Below are positions 52,659 to 63,660 of a stretch of 64,000 bases of DNA, one piece after another (positions within the stretch are counted from its first letter, which is position 1; every line of letters begins with the position of its first letter). The notes beneath the pieces are model-generated. The model ran no database searches, was not told the DNA's origin, and was given only the letters and a program-made list of their open reading frames with translations. This stretch comes from Oscarella lobularis. Lineage: Eukaryota; Porifera; Homoscleromorpha; Homosclerophorida; Oscarellidae. Both the position numbers and the translations under genes were made by a program. The stretch spans positions 1,798,001-1,862,000 of the forward strand of contig NC_089180.1 in the NCBI RefSeq assembly GCF_947507565.1. Reading direction: 5' to 3'.

Positions 52659-53219
52659 TAAGTTCTCTTCGAACTCATTCTCACCGTACGTTCTCGCATA
52701 CGAGGCAAAGACCAAACGATGAGAGACGGTCTGTTTGTATGTATATAGCAAGACGTTAAGTTTCCTGATCGGCGTGGAGAACGAGCGAGATCGATTCTCT
52801 CCGGTTGTAGAGAAGGATCCAACAAAAAGGTCAGTTGACTTCGTAGGCACATAGAAATGCGAGTAGAGTTTATTTTTCTTAGACTTGGTGGCAGTCAGCG
52901 CGATGCCGAGGAAACAATGGAACACGTTTTCTTCAGTGAAGTCAATTGGGATGACGTCTATGACAAAAAGGCGCGCGCAATATTTAATCGATTGATAATT
53001 TTTTGATGCTGTTTTCACTATAGGTTCCCGTTCTGTTTGTTCCCGGGGTCAAGGCAGACGTGAACGACCAGGTGATACCGCAGGAGTTCAAGGACGGTCG
53101 ACGACACGCCACCAGATCAAGGTTAGATGAGAAAGTTTTATTTGGTCTTGGTTATGTACCGTACTGACGTTTTCTATAGAAGGAGGATGGTCAGTTTGAA
53201 GGATTTTCCTATGCTTAGG

Positions 53220-54099
53220 TTCGAAGTAAGATCAGCAGGCTCTCATCCAAGCAACAAGAAATGAAATATCAATGTCTTTCATTTGGTCGCTCTTTCTAAA
53301 TCAGTTGCCATGACATTACAGTACTGTCTTTGGATGTGTCTTTGTCATTTTCTTTCTCTCTCTCTCGCTCTCTTTTTAGTTGTACCTTTTTTTATTGATT
53401 ATTTAAATCTTTCAGGTTAATACGGGAGTCCTATCAGCCACAAAGAAAAAATTTCTCGCTTTGCGTCCAGGGCTCGGCGCAGGCGAAAGCAAAGATGCCT
53501 CTTTGTCTGTCGAGTGCATCAGAGACGCCTCGCAGCGTGCCCCTCTCTGTAGCGAGGCAGATTCACCACCATTTTCTTTTTCCCCCGGACCTACACCTCT
53601 TTGTTTCGCTAAAATCGTCCTCGCTCATGTTCCTACAGAGTTCTGCTGTATTTTTGAAGCCTGCTCTAGCCTCCAGGTCTGAAAAAGAAACGGCGAGCCT
53701 CGATTTTGTCGAATCGCGTGAAAACGCTTGCCTCGATCTGCCTTCCACGTCGATCAATTCGCTCAGAAAACAATCCAATAGATCGCAGGCTGAACGAGAA
53801 TCAAATCTGGACGAATGCGCTACGACCTCGTACACGATCAAGACGCGCACATTCGACTTTATTTCGTAGAGTAATTTTACAGTATACATGCACTCATGCA
53901 AAAACCTACTCTAGCGTATCCACTGTATTTTCTCGATTCCTTTCTTTCGTCGTTCGGTTCTTTCGCGTGCCTTCTGTACGTCTTCGTCGATCGTTCTCTC
54001 TTCGATCTTCGTCCTTCGGCGCTCGCGATCTAAAAATCAAATCCCAATTAGTCACTGTCAAAATATCGTTCTAAGTACCTTTTTTCAATGCGTCCGTAT
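53220..54099. other. Region downstream of AKT copy, doubtful ORF
   Basis: An open frame at 53495-53869 (124 codons) and an antisense frame at 53563-53901 overlap; neither shows a known domain. A CT-rich run lies at 53352-53380. Confidence 0.3.
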
Positions 54100-55990
54100 T
54101 AGCATTACCCGAGCTACACCACGGGGAATGCCAATGATGTACGGCCAATAGCAGTGGGCAGCGTCTTTCGTCGTCTCGTGGCCAAAGCGGCTTGCAGTTC
54201 TTTAAAATCTCAAATGGCTTAGTTTTTCAACCCATTCCAATTTGGGGTGGCAACGGCCGGCGGTGCGGAGCATCTTATCCACCTTCTTCACTCAGCACCC
54301 TGATTGGATGATTCTGAAGACTGATGCCCGTAATGCCTTCAATTCCATCAGCCGCTCTTCTTTTCTCAAAGAAGTGGCTGAATCCTTTCCATCTTTGTAC
54401 AAGTTCGTTGCTCGTTGCTACTTCCTCCTGCCTGCACTTTGCTTCCAACAAAAAATGAATATCAAGTGTATTCTATCAGAGGAGGGCGTCCAGCAAGGTG
54501 ACCCTTTGGGGCCTTTTCTTTTCGCGCTTGCTCTGCAACCTTGCTTGCGAGCAGCTGCAGAAGAGTGCTCCAAAGGCTTTGTCGTTAGCTACCTTGATGA
54601 CGCAGTTATTGTCGGCCCGAAAGCGGATGTTCTGTCAGCGTACGAAGTTCTACAGGATAAAATGGCTTCAATCGGTCTGGAGATTCGTCCTGACAAGTGT
54701 GAAGCTTTGAGTCAGCATGAAGTCGGCGAATGACCCCTTGCCGCCTCTATCTCAAGGGACGGCATGCAAATTCTTGGCAGTCCCGTCGGCTCCGCGCAGT
54801 TCATCCACCGTGAGTGCTTGAAATTTGCACGAAAACAGCAGCCATTCTTACAAAAGCTTCGCTGCATTGCGAACACCCAAGTTGCTTCCTTGCTCCTTCG
54901 TTACTGCGGAGTCCCGACCTTAACACACCTTCTTCGATCAATTCCTCCACCTGATATCGAATCTGCAGCAAAGTTACATGATGAAAATATCGTTTCGACT
55001 TGGGAGTCAATCATCGGCATCAATGTCTCTCCAGATCAAAGTCAACAGCTCAGCCTTCCTTTGTCGCACGGTGGATTTGGTCTCTCTTCGGCTTCGCTGG
55101 TTTCTCCTTGCGCTTTTATCGGTTCGTGGGCTGCGTCCCTTGCATTTCTACCTGGCTGCATTGAGAAATTTCCGTCGGCGCCTACGAACATTGACACCAC
55201 CCCGAGCGAGCGATTCCTTGAAGGTCACATCTTCCGTGCAATAATTGGCTTACATCCAGTCGGAGAAGATATCAAAAGCCTAATACCAAATGCTGAACAA
55301 CTGCCAAACTGGAAGCCCAAGTTACAAGCGAAATTAACACAAATTCTCCAATCTGACGCAGCTGAACGCTTGATATCTCGCAGCGACCAACGTTCACAAG
55401 CCCGTATCCGCAGCGCCAGTGGTTCAGAGTCTGCTGCATGGTTGGATGCTCTCCCCTCGTCGAATGCTTTGTCCTTCTCGCTTGCCGAATTTCGGATCGC
55501 GGCATTGCTTCGACTTGGGGCAGAAATTCCTTTCCTGCGAGACATTGACCACTGTGATTGTGGGGCGACAATCGACAACGAAGGCTATCACACCTTAACC
55601 TGCGCTCGTGGCTTAGGTGCCGTCCGTCGTCATAACGCCATCCAACACACTTGGCTCAACCTTCTTCACTCGGTCAACTACGTTTGTGATCTGGAACGCG
55701 AGCATCAATTCGACGACGACAACAAGCGTCCAGACATTGGAGTTTTTAACTTCAAGGATGGCCGAAAGCTGCTATTGGATGTCAGCGTCATTCACCCGCA
55801 ATCCGGATCAGTTCTCGCGCGAAGTGCCCGTTCAGATGGTGCCGCGGCTGCTAAAAGGGATGAGGATAAGTTGGCAAATACCTCGACGACGCAACGCGAC
55901 TCGGATATCTCTTCGAGCCGCTCGTTTTTGGCCGATGGAGTCCCATCGCAAGACGTCTATTCTCCCAATTTTCCCTTCGCCCTTCTTTAG
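54100..55990 (+). pseudogene. LINE with reverse transcriptase and restriction-like endonuclease
   Basis: An N-terminal block at about 54130-54290 reads DVRPIAVGSVFRRLVAKAA and FQFGVATAGGAEHLIHLL, with a TAG at 54221. Then, in another frame from 54242, come WMILKTDARNAFNSISR (first catalytic D), GVQQGDPLGPFLFALALQ and SYLDDAVIVGP (YxDD box). An in-frame TGA at 54731 separates this from the C-terminal frame (54764-55990). That frame contains a Cys/His cluster (CDCGATIDNEGYHTLTC) and RPDIGVFNFKDGRKLLLDVSV, like the PD-(D/E)xK restriction-like nuclease of early-branching LINEs (R2, NeSL, CRE, Dualen/Utopia groups). At least one frameshift and two stops make it inactive. AATAAAAAAA follows at 56229. 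Confidence 0.8.
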
Positions 55991-56239
55991 ATTTTCTTGA
56001 CGACAAAAATGCATTTTCATGGATTTTTGGCGTAAATGTTTGTCTGTCTCTCTTCAACGTGAGAATTCCCGAATTATTTTACGTAAAGTTAAGTCTGTCC
56101 TCCCATCTATTTCTGTTTCCCCCGTGCCCCTCCTCAGCTGGAGCTCCCGTTCAGTGCTTCAGCTGGGAGTAATCTTGTCATATGTTTATTCTATTCCTGT
56201 TCTCTTGTTTTTGTGTTTAGTATTTGTCTAAATAAAAAA

Positions 56240-56870
56240 ACGGGGAGGTTCGGACGCTTCGTAGCTCAAGGCAGCCACCGTAAAGCAATGGCCACCCGTT
56301 CCAAAAAGTTTCGGGCGAGTGTTGACCTCATAGGCCACCTCAGCCAGTATCCGCCTGGACGAGTAGTCGGCCCCTAATACCGAGTCCCCCGGCGCGACGA
56401 TACCTGACCACATTGGCAAGCCGAAGCTAAGAACCGGGGCTTTTGAGGTGGAGAGCGGCTGACTACCGTTTGTAGGAGTCGACAGGAAAGGACGTGCAAT
56501 GCTAAGATCGAATTCTCCTGAGCCAGATCATCCGCAATCTAATCGTGCCAGTTGGTGAGAAAAGTGCCGGCAACCAGACCGCTTGCGACACCCCCTCCGA
56601 GCCGTGCCCACTCTGCCTAACGCAGGCCGTGCTCGTTTGGCAACAATAAGACTTATAGGCGATCATTCTGCTCAGTGCGTGAACCGAGGCCGAAGCCCCC
56701 CATCGCCCTGCTTAGAGGCTCCGGCACGGGATTAATCCGTGGGCCACGCTGATCCGACGATCCAGACTGTCCTTTTGTCAAAGCTCCCGAGCCAGTCCGT
56801 CAAGGATGAGACGCAGATTGCTCCACGCCGCACCCACCCTAGGCCGCAACTGAAGGAGAATCGGTGTGCA
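56240..56870. other. GC-rich tail of unknown nature
   Basis: Directly after the LINE A-run, 630 bp of about 57 percent GC sequence without a long ORF. It is compositionally unlike the flanks and starts GGGGAGGTTCGGACGC. It may be a 5' region of a second element or a noncoding gene; I could not match it to rRNA or tRNA. Confidence 0.3.
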
Positions 56871-57073
56871 CTTCCCTTTTGAGCCGTATAGCTCCGCCCA
56901 GCGCGCTCATTGGTCCGTTGAGGTCACGTTGGGTTCATCTAGCGCTCTGGTTGGTTCCTTTCGCATAGGTGCGAATTTTGGAGACCGTTTGACTATCGAT
57001 TGCATCATGATCATCGTCAGCAATTCTATTCTTGGCAACGAATTATGCAAGATTTCTCGCCTCAAGGTCAAGA

Positions 57074-57166
57074 TGGCGTACCGGTACGATGCCTCGCGGT
57101 CGCGTTTCTTCTTCTTCGCAGTTTCATCGTACGTTTCGCAGTGCATTATCGTCGATTGGCTCTTTC
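57074..57166 (+). CDS. Possible truncated first exon
   Basis: ATGGCGTACCGGTACGATGC in good start context (CAAGATGG) opens MAYRYDASRSR; the frame runs into the palindrome at 57167. An upstream GAGGTCACGTTGG and two ATTGGT (inverted CCAAT) motifs look promoter-like. Confidence 0.25.
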
Positions 57167-58167
57167 GTAGTCAGGTCACCTGACCCTTGCACGTGACCGT
57201 GGCATAGGGTCAGGCCAAACGGCACCCCGCACTGTGGAGTGCGGCCCAATCACAGGCCGAGTTGTCTGTGACGTAGGGACCAATTAGCTGTTCTAACCGT
57301 TTACGCCCTCGAATGTTTTTATACGAGTAAGTGATCAAGGTCGATCGCACGCTTATGCCACCCAATCGTACGCGATCGTAAGCGAAAATGTGACGATCGT
57401 ACGCGAAAGAAAGCAATGTAGTACGCGAAAACGACGAACTCCTCAGCTGCGGAGCTCGTCGCTTCTGCGTACGATCACCTAGACCGCGCCTAGACTTTCC
57501 AATTCTCCCCTAGTTGTCTCGCTTTTGGGATCTCGAAGCTATGACGTAGAGCGTCTCTAATAACTTAATTCGTTTAGTGCGTACCGCATGCAACACTTGG
57601 ACCATGCGCGTTTGGCCAGACCCTTCCTCCCGAGCGAAGGGTGTGGCCTCCAGACTATCCAGCCTGTTGGTAGGGATACGCGCGCGCGTTAGACCGGACA
57701 ACAGGCTGGACCCTCGAGCCTAGGAAGGGTCTGGCCAAACGCGCATGGTCCAAGTGTTGCATGCGGTACGCACTAAACGAATTAAGTTATTAGAGACGCT
57801 CTACGTCATAGCTTCGAGATCCCAAAAGCGAGACAACTAGGGGAGAATTGGAAAGTCTAGGCGCGGTCTAGGTGATCGTACGCAGAAGCGACGAGCTCCG
57901 CAGCTGAGGAGTTCGTCGTTTTCGCGTACTACATGCTTTCTTTCGCGTACGATCGTCACATTTTCGCTTACGATCGCGTACGATTGGGTGGCATAAGCGT
58001 GCGATCGACCTTGATCACTCATCGCTACTCGTATAAAAACATTCGAGGGCGTAAACGGTTAGAACAGCTAATTGGTCCCTACGTCACAGACAACTCGGCC
58101 TGTGATTGGGCCCGTTTGGCCTGACCCTATGCCACGGTCACGTGCAAGGGTCAGGTGACCTGACTAC
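57167..58167. repeat. 1-kb palindrome (462- and 446-bp arms, 93-bp loop)
   Basis: The left arm 57167-57628 (GTAGTCAGGTCACCTGACCC... to ...CAGACCCTTCCT) is repeated as reverse complement at 57722-58167. Differences are few: about 20 bp (CACCCCGCACTGTGGAGTGC) is present only on the left, and TCATCGC only on the right. Subrepeats GATCGTACGCG lie inside each arm. A third partial arm copy lies at 59244-59512. Confidence 0.95.
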
Positions 58168-58869
58168 AGGCTGGACCCTCGAGCCTAGACCCTTCCTCCC
58201 GAGCGAAGGGTGTGGCCTCCAGACTAGTGCAGGTATATGTGCAGGGGGGGTCCGTCACGAGCGCACGCTAGTGACACACCCTTTTTTGAAAGTCCGTTTC
58301 TTGCGTCGTTTTTGGCGATACCTTCTCGTTACAAGATCGAATCTGAATAAAATACGAATAAGATTACTGACGTGCGTTTTCGCGGCCTGAAACCTCACCC
58401 TTGTCCCGTTGCGCACGACCTACTTTTCGCAGCCTGCATCTCGGGCAGTAGCAGACCTACCAAGTCTCACGCATTTAGCGTGAGACTCACGCATACAGCC
58501 CTTGACCCAAGCTCTCACGCATGATCGATAAAATCTCACGCATGCAGAGTTTTTGTGAGATTTCATCTAGAACTGTACTAAACGTGAAACGCTAGCTAGC
58601 CGAAAGAAGCTAGAAACGGCTGGAATGTCTTGCAAATTGTAAGGCGAGCGTAGGCAAGCACATTTCCTCGCGTATCGCTATAATAATTCCAGCTGTACTG
58701 TAATTTACTATTTACACGAGTTCACGTGCATGAGGCCCTGAAAGTTCAAAGCGCTAGAGGCTTTGCACCGACTGCATTATCATAGGTGTAATAAGTCATT
58801 AATTACATCTGTGGTGCGATGGGTAGTCTTAGCAGTTTTAACTCAATTTTAGTGGGCGCGGCTCAATTT
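58168..58869. repeat. Partial copy of the palindrome loop, then TCTCACGCAT element
   Basis: 58168-58230 repeats loop pieces (GGCTGGACCCTCGAGCCTAG; CGAGCGAAGGGTGTGGCCTC). From 58449 the motif TCTCACGCAT occurs repeatedly, including a perfect hairpin AGTCTCACGC-ATTTA-GCGTGAGACT. The motif reappears at 58919, so 58449-58950 is probably one MITE. Confidence 0.55.
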
Positions 58870-59243
58870 TTAGGGGGCGTGGCCAAAAATTTTTTGCGCG
58901 CGCGAAGCGCGCGCTGGCATCTCACGCATACCGCCCTCTAACCCTTGGCAGCTCTGCAGTAGTCCGATTCCAGTTCTGGAAGACACCGATTTCAACCGCC
59001 TACACAGTAGCCTTCTCTGCCACAGAGTGATGCGCTGTCGCTTGTCTTTCGTTTCTGAGATGTTTGCTTCTTTAGTATATGAATCCTGGCGCCCTTCGTT
59101 TCGTTGACTGGAGCTATTGCCATCCTGTCGTCGTGTACAGTGTCTTCGAGTAGATCGACGTTTTGCACGTTGGGATGGATATAGCCTCGCGTGCCAGGCT
59201 CTCCCCGCAGTGAAGCGCGTTAGCGCCCCACTCCGTGGAGAGC

Positions 59244-59512
59244 TAGTCAGGTCACCTGACCCTTGCACGTGACCGTGGCATAGGGTCAGGCCAAACGGGG
59301 ATGTGTTGCACCCCGCACTGTGGAGTGCGGCCCAATCACAGGCCGAGTTGTCTGTGACGTAGGGACCAATTAGCTGTTCTAACCGTTTACGCCCTCGAAT
59401 GTTTTTATACGAGTAGCGATGAGTGATCAAGGTCGATCGCACGCTTATGCCACCCAATCGTACGCGATCGTAAGCGAAAATGTGACGATCGTACGCGAAA
59501 GAAAGCAATGTA
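59244..59512. repeat. Third copy of the palindrome arm
   Basis: Matches the outer 270 bp of the left arm (57169-57420), with the extra GGGGATGTGTTG before CACCCCGCAC. Its right edge coincides with the point where the transposase homology at 59513 stops. Confidence 0.9.
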
Positions 59513-60197
59513 CATATGGTTGTGGGGAACCCCGGGGGAAGGTGCATGGAAGGTAAGAGTGTGTTGTTTATGTAGTATGCAAAGTCAGTCACGGTCATGT
59601 TAGGTTCGCCCCTGACGCACGCGTGTGCACGTGCCCATTTAGCCGCACGAACACGACAATCCTCATGGGTCATGATGGACACGCGTGCGTATTTCCCCCG
59701 CATGTCCGGAGGGAACTCGCCTTCATTTTCTATAAAGTTGCGCCTCCATTCGTTGACGGTTCTTGCTGACCTCCCCACAATTTGCGCCGCCAATTTCGAT
59801 GAGTCGCCGATGTTGAGGCCGACGTCGCGCATCCCAATCTCATAACAGAGCAGAGAGAGCATTTGCAGATCGTGCATTGGACGCAACTGCACCCAGATGG
59901 TGACAGCGCTCCAGACGTCCTCATCGGTCATTGGAAGCGAGGAGGCAACGTTGGGTGTTGGGCCAGGATCTTCCTGAAGTATCTCTGGCTCGTGCGTAGG
60001 TGGAGTTGAGGGCGGAACTGAAACGTGAGGGAATCACACGAGCAATAACCCGCCCTAATTGCTCTTACCAGATGTTTCAGAGCGTTTCTGGTTTAACGCT
60101 TGCGCCCGATGACGGAAAGTTCGCTTTAGAGTCGGTCTGATAGGTTTTCGATGCATTCGCAAGGAACAGAACTTCGAGAAGCAGCGTGCGTTACCCA
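59513..60197 (-). pseudogene. N-terminal part of an IS630/Tc1-type transposase
   Basis: Exon 1 is 60197-60069 (MGNARCFSKFC..., basic) and exon 2 is 60017-59513, joined in phase by a GTAAGA...TTTCAG intron. Motifs include SARTVNEWRRNFIENEGEFP, RGKYARVSIM, GEPNMTVTDFAYYINNTLLP and LPPGFP, which I associate with the helix-turn-helix half of a DDE_3 transposase family common in cnidarians, sponges and fungi. The continuation is replaced by the third palindrome-arm copy at 59512, and the open frame that runs on to 58870 is an artefact of that repeat. Confidence 0.65.
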
Positions 60198-60261
60198 TTT
60201 TCCAAGGTTACGGACGCATTGTACGGGAAATTTAGTAACGGTTTTCTTAATGACGTAATAC

Positions 60262-60400
60262 TCACGTGGGTGCGCGAAGGGCTGCCATTGGTCCTCCCAC
60301 TAACTTCGTTGCCTTACGTCGTACACAGACGGGACCACCACCGCTGACAAGAATAGCCTTCCACGAATCTCCCGGTCTTTTCGGGGACCCCGTACGACTT
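60262..60400. promoter_or_regulatory. Upstream region shared with 31.07-31.18 kb
   Basis: CACGTGGGTGCGCGAAGG, CTGCCATTGGTC and TCTCCCGGTCTTTTCGGGGA then CCCCGTACGAC occur in the same order and spacing class as at 31069-31181. Because the minus-strand transposase starts at 60197, this could be its promoter or the outer end of its element. Confidence 0.35.
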
Positions 60401-61009
60401 TGCGTTCGCGCGCGCGGCGGCCGTGCGCGAACCGCTTCCGCCGCCGTGCGACGAAAATCGTGACATTTCTATAGAAGCGTCTTCGTCGGGGTCCCCGGGA
60501 TCCCGCGCACGACGTCACTCGACGTCACCGTCACGTGCGGTGCGAAGAGCTAAGACTGTTTGACGACGTCAACCGCGCAAAGTCGTTCCGCTCTTAGCTT
60601 CGAAACGCTTCTTTCGATAGCGTTGCGCGTCGGTGGCGTTTCGTTTCGTCTGTTTTAGTCTAGGGTGGCGATGACGTCATTCTTTGCGTCATCACCTCTG
60701 GGCGCGTTTTCTCGCCGATTTATTTACGTCCCTCTCCCGCGCTTCTCGGTGTCCCACCGTCGCCTTTTAGAGGGATGCGACCATGTAATAAATACCGAGT
60801 TATTTACTTAGCCGGTTCTAATAAAAATTGGACTGCCGCTCATAGGTACTGCACCGTTTTGCTTTTAATCGACCAGGAAAATGCTACTTATTTTGTAGGA
60901 CCGTCGTACTGACAAATACGCAAAAATTAGATTTTCTCCAAGCAGAGGCCTTCCCTCTTATAATAATTTATCCGGGTGTTTGTGCCTTGAGGCGAGTACC
61001 TGGAGTTCG
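60401..61009. other. CpG-rich then AT-rich spacer
   Basis: 60401-60780 is CpG-rich with several GACGTCA (CRE-like) motifs (for example 60671). Nothing coding is supported. Confidence 0.4.
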
Positions 61010-62368
61010 GAACTGTTTTGATAACAATAAATAATCGAGCTAGAGTCAGGGACTACTGGAGTATCTATTTAATGAAGCCGGAGTTAGGGACTGAGATAGA
61101 TTTGATTGGGCCGGAGTTAGGGACTGGGTATCTGAGGACCTTTTTTCTGACTCCGGCTCTCATTGCTGAAAGTTAAAGGTTAAACATGCGTATGGACTTT
61201 CCCGTAGTGCAGGCCGTTGTGTAACCAACGCTAATATCACAGATTGAAGCTGGAGTTAGGGATCGACTGTTTAAATAACAGAAATAATCAATCCGGAGCC
61301 AGACACCGATTTCTAATAGAAATAGTCAAGTCACGGTTAGGAACTGAGTATCTAATAGGAATTGTCAAGTAGAGACCTTCCCTCCTATAATGATTTATGG
61401 ACAGGGTGATTGTGTCTGGAGACGAGTACCTGGAGTTAGGGGACGGTATTAGTGACAGAAATAATGAAGCTAGGGACTACTGGAGTGTCTATCGAATAAA
61501 GCTGGAGTTGGGGACTGAGTATCTGATAGACTTCATTGGGCCGGAGTTATAGGGAATGTGTCCCTGAGGACGTTCGTGTCTCTTTTTTCTGACTCCGGCT
61601 CTCATTGCTGGAAGTTCTCTCCCCCAGAGGTTAATTAATATGCGTGTGGACCTTCCCGTAGTGCATGCAGTAGTGTAGCCAACGCTAATAACACAGCTGG
61701 AGCAAGGAATCGACTGTTTATATAACAGGAATATTCAAGCAGGAGTCAGAGACTGATTTCTAATAGAAATATTCAAGTCGGAGTTAGGAACTGAGTGTCT
61801 AATAGGAACTGTCAAATTGGAGTTCCCTGTCCTTTCTTCTTTTTGTTCCCCTATGCGTTTCTCACACTGTTTTGATAACAGAAATAATCAAGCAAGAGTC
61901 GATCAGGAACTACTGGAGTATCTATTTATTAAAACCGGAGTTAGGGACTGAGTATCTAATAGATTTGATTGGGACGGAGTTAGCTAGGGACTGGGTATCT
62001 GAGGACCTTTTATCTGACTCCGGCTCTCATTGATGGACGTTCTGTCCTCCAGAGGTTAATATGGGTAATATGCCAACGCTAATACTGTAACACAGAAATA
62101 ATGAAGCTGGAGCTAGGGATCGACTGTTTATATAACAGAAATAATCAAGCCGGAGTCAGAGACTGCTGTCTAATACTAATATTCAAGTCAGAGTTAGGAA
62201 CTGAGTCTCTAATAGGAATTTTCAATTTGGAGTTCCCTGCCCTTTCACACTACGGGAGGCCATATCAGCGGCATGATGCATATTCACCGCTGGGAAGGAG
62301 AACTTTCAGAAAAAGAGGGAAAGCTATTAGCAAGACCAATACCCGGGCGAAGCCGGGTTGACTGCTAG
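61010..62368 (+). mobile_element. Non-autonomous Helitron made of three ~430-bp units
   Basis: Three units begin near 61015, 61450 and 61870. Each contains GGACTACTGGAGTATCTATT, GGAGTTAGGGACTGAGTATC and CTGACTCCGGCTCTCATTG in the same order. The sequence ends with ACCCGG-GCGAAG-CCGGGT hairpin (62341-62358) and, seven bases later, CTAG at 62365-62368 followed by T, the standard Helitron 3' terminus. The 5' TC end is not certain. Confidence 0.7.
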
Positions 62369-62517
62369 TATCCACATACTGCAACAGAGAAAAATCGTCA
62401 CAATACCTTTCCGTTAAGAGGACCGCGTGCTATTGGATCGAAGCCCTTTCCAATGGCAAGATGCTGCAAAAATAAATAAATAAATAAATAAACCAGTTCA
62501 TAATCCCTATAAATTAT

Positions 62518-63394
62518 TTTTACCGTCTGAAAAATGGACTGATTGCTTGTGTGGACGTTGGAGATCGAGGCACCATCTCTCCTCCTGATCCCCCTCCACT
62601 CACGTCGTTCACCGAGGGATATATGGTCACTCCGTGACCGTCGTAGAACGTTTTGCCGAAATTCTTTGCCAATTGACGCTGTTTCTTGTCCACTGGCTTG
62701 GCCCACGATATTGCCAGAAGGCTTCCGTCAAATTCCTCGCCTAATGACGTCAGGAATACATTTGGATTTAGGTGCACGTGATTATTTACCGTCCATGGAC
62801 TCTTTCGCCGCCACGGCATCCTCGCGCGTCGAATAGTGAACGAAGGCGTAATAGTGAATCTTTTTCACTTTCTCCAGCTTGCCGAATTCGACGAACTTCT
62901 GACGAATCTGCTCTTCGGTGGTCGACACCATGAGATTCCGAACGTAGAGCACTTTTTGACCTAAAAACGAAAAAGAGGGGGATGCAGTGGAAGACAGACC
63001 TCTAACCCCCCTGGGCATCCTTATCCCGTCTTATCAATATGCGTACATTACCTTCGCCATGCCATCTATGATGACATCCTCGTCTTCCCCACTCGGGCTC
63101 GGCCCAATCGACGGTGATTTCGGTTCCCCAGACGACGAGACGCTGATGCATGCCCTTTCGTCGCGCCATCATGGCGGCGCGATGATTCTCGTACTCGACG
63201 AAGGCGAATCCGCGATTCTTCGTCTTATCGGCGAGGCTCGCATAGACGATTGCGTCGACGACGCCGTCCGTGAGTCGACGCATCTCGTCGAGTATGTCCG
63301 CCTTGGTCACCTTCTTCGGTATGCCGCCGATGAAGAGTCGACAGTTGTCGACGGACATGCATACGCCCAGCGATCGACCGCGGCGGAGAGCCAA
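62518..63394 (-). pseudogene. A1CF/RBM47-type RNA-binding protein fragment (RRM2-RRM3)
   Basis: Exons 63394-63052, 62960-62790 and 62740-62518 are joined by GT-AG introns in phase. Exon 1 gives [20 protein letters not shown] and [20 protein letters not shown] (RNP2 and RNP1 of RRM2), then VDWAEPE. Exon 2 gives VLYVRNLMVSTTEEQI and YYAFVHYSTREDAV (RRM3). Exon 3 gives DGSLLAISWAKPVDKK. The WAEPE and AKPVDK signatures point to the A1CF/RBM46/RBM47/hnRNP R group of mRNA-processing proteins. RRM1 and the start are missing at the 63.4-kb border. The frame shifts in a GGGG run just before the first donor, between WAEPE and [12 protein letters not shown]. Truncated and probably dead, or damaged by a single assembly error. 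Confidence 0.8.
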
Positions 63395-63439
63395 TGACGT
63401 AGCCCTTTTCGCGCACGCGCCTTAAATCAGCCAATGAAG

Positions 63440-63660
63440 TAAACATTTATCGTTCTATCGAGACCCCGTGAAAGAAAAATGGCTCGGCTAAGATGAGTTC
63501 GAATTGGCTAAGCTTGAGATTTGGCAGATCGAAGCTTCAATGAATAAGCTTTGATTTTAGCCCTGACGTATTTTTAGTTGAGGGGGACGTCATTCGAGAA
63601 AAAGCGGTTTGAAAGTTTTAGGACCGCTGAACGCACTAGGAACCGCACGTTTTCTCTATA
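63440..63660. repeat. Diverged copy of the 3.5-kb transposon family
   Basis: AAAATGGCTCGGCTAAGATG and GAGTTCGAATTGGCTAAGCT, then GAGGGGGACGTCATTCGAGA, parallel the subterminal sequences at 3585-3700 and 35020-35130. The terminal GGCAGGGCGG motif is not present nearby. Confidence 0.55.

Noticed and set aside
56240-56870. Possible rRNA or tRNA gene in the GC-rich block
   Set aside because: No conserved rRNA core or cloverleaf with A and B boxes could be recognised.
58870-59931. A 353-codon minus-strand ORF, the third longest in the window
   Set aside because: Only its first ~140 residues resemble a transposase; the rest reads through a copy of the palindrome arm and a GC-rich element, so the length is accidental.
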